A stretch of 25,865 nucleotides of DNA, from assembly GCA_020847555.1 (NCBI GenBank), contig JADLBT010000201.1:1-25865 (forward strand). The letters are read 5' to 3'. Numbering within the stretch: the stretch's first letter is position 1; each line of letters starts with the position of its first letter. The position numbers and the translations under genes were made by a program. The notes under the pieces were generated by a model, which saw only the letters and a program-made list of their open reading frames with translations, did no database searches and had not been told where the DNA came from. The stretch is from Gemmataceae bacterium. GTDB lineage: Bacteria; Planctomycetota; Planctomycetia; Gemmatales; Gemmataceae. Below are positions 25,121-25,865 of this stretch, one piece after another.

Positions 25121-25865
25121 TCAGCGGCCAGCCCCTGGCGGAGGCAGCGGCCTCTTGCGGAGGGCGATGAACAGACCGCCCCCCCGCCGCGTCCCGACCG
25201 AACTGGGGTTACCCTCGTCCAGGACCACTTCCCACTCCGGTGAGGCCCGTACCTCATCCGCCAACTCCTTCCGCATGTCGGCCTCGATCACGATCAGGTT
25301 GACCCCGTGACGGTTCAAAACGTCCCACCAGCCCGGCGACCCGAAGAGGGCCGTCATGATGTCTTGCCAGTAGGCCCTGGGGAAGAGGTGAACGTGATTG
25401 TAGGCCAGCAACTCCGTCCCGGGACGGAGGGTGAAGAGGAGATAGTCCCCCAGGGTTTCACCAGCGAAAATGCGCCCGGTGAACTGCCCCCCGGGGTAGC
25501 CTTGGTCCCGGAGGGCCTTGGCGAGTTTCGGGAGCACGGGCTTCTTCTGGTCGGCGGCCAGTTGCAGCTGAGCCGCCAGCCGCCACGGCGTCCCAGGAGC
25601 AACCACCTGCGGCAGGGGCTGAGGGCTCCCCGTCATAAACCAGTGGGCCGGTCCGGACCAGAGGAGAGCCATGCCCGCGAGCAACAACGCCAGGGCGGTC
25701 TTGCGCAGGTCCGGAGTACTGGGAGAATGCAACCACGGCCACGGCAATCGGTCGCCGATGGCAACCCACAGAGGAAGGAGCAACCACGGGACGAGCATGA
25801 TCCACCAGACCATCTGGCGCTGCTGGAAAAGCGGCAGCACGCCGAAGGTGGCCAGGAGTAACATC
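25121..25865 (-). CDS. C-terminal part of a membrane protein, cut by window end
   Basis: The frame is open to the right edge, so at least the N-terminus is missing; about 248 codons are visible. They encode two to three membrane segments (for example MVWWIMLVPWLLLPLWVAIG and KTALALLLAGMALLW), then a soluble domain of about 165 residues. This domain has GRIFAGETLGDYLLFTLRPGTELL, a tryptophan-rich WQDIMTALFGSPGWWDVLNRHGVNLIVIEAD and a basic end. Similar soluble tails follow the membrane part of long planctomycete and Chloroflexi GT-C-like proteins, where they lie outside the membrane; the match here is by general pattern only. It is upstream of, and close to, the TPR/GT-C gene on the same strand, so it is probably the first visible gene of this operon. 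Confidence 0.6.
   Translation of the reverse strand, partial: MLLLATFGVLPLFQQRQMVWWIMLVPWLLLPLWVAIGDRLPWPWLHSPSTPDLRKTALALLLAGMALLWSGPAHWFMTGSPQPLPQVVAPGTPWRLAAQLQLAADQKKPVLPKLAKALRDQGYPGGQFTGRIFAGETLGDYLLFTLRPGTELLAYNHVHLFPRAYWQDIMTALFGSPGWWDVLNRHGVNLIVIEADMRKELADEVRASPEWEVVLDEGNPSSVGTRRGGGLFIALRKRPLPPPGAGR

Overview
The window is GC-rich, densely coding bacterial DNA whose gene content points to a planctomycete, probably of the Gemmataceae or a close relative. The strongest sign is the trio of a DUF1549/DUF1553 protein, a Tat-exported DUF1501 protein and a secreted WD40 protein, an arrangement typical of that phylum. The large TPR/GT-C membrane protein and the palindromic repeats between genes agree with this. 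No tRNA, rRNA, CRISPR array, transposase or phage gene is visible.

Layout. (1) 1-3664, + strand: the 3' part of a subtilisin-like protease with two large insertions, then a secreted sialidase. (2) 3702-3780: a nested palindrome between convergent genes, followed by a YihY/BrkB membrane protein on the - strand. (3) 4819-9634, + strand: a tightly coupled hypF-hypC-hypD-hypE operon behind a sigma70-like promoter. It makes and inserts the Fe(CN)2CO part of a [NiFe]-hydrogenase centre. hypA, hypB and the hydrogenase itself are not here. (4) 9663-12315, - strand: a DcuC-like carrier and an M19 dipeptidase, probably co-transcribed. (5) 12344-14364: a second palindrome, an orphan TolC-like outer-membrane factor, and a terminator-like hairpin. 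(6) 14492-18810, + strand: the DUF1549/DUF1553, DUF1501 and WD40 genes, with inverted-repeat elements in both internal gaps and hairpins sharing one core outside each end. (7) 18967-25865, - strand: a partial membrane protein, a TPR/TMTC-like GT-C protein, an oligosaccharide flippase, a second GT-C-like membrane protein and, after a 291-base gap, an Sfp-type phosphopantetheinyl transferase. The four membrane genes look like an operon for building or exporting surface glycans.

No complete new multi-gene system is evident. The most unusual signals are four families of palindromic elements placed at gene borders, one of which seems to encode the hydrophobic core of the WD40 protein's signal peptide. 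Also notable are a 16-base promoter-like motif shared by the sialidase and hypF, and a subtilase whose catalytic core is interrupted by a helical and a beta-rich insertion.
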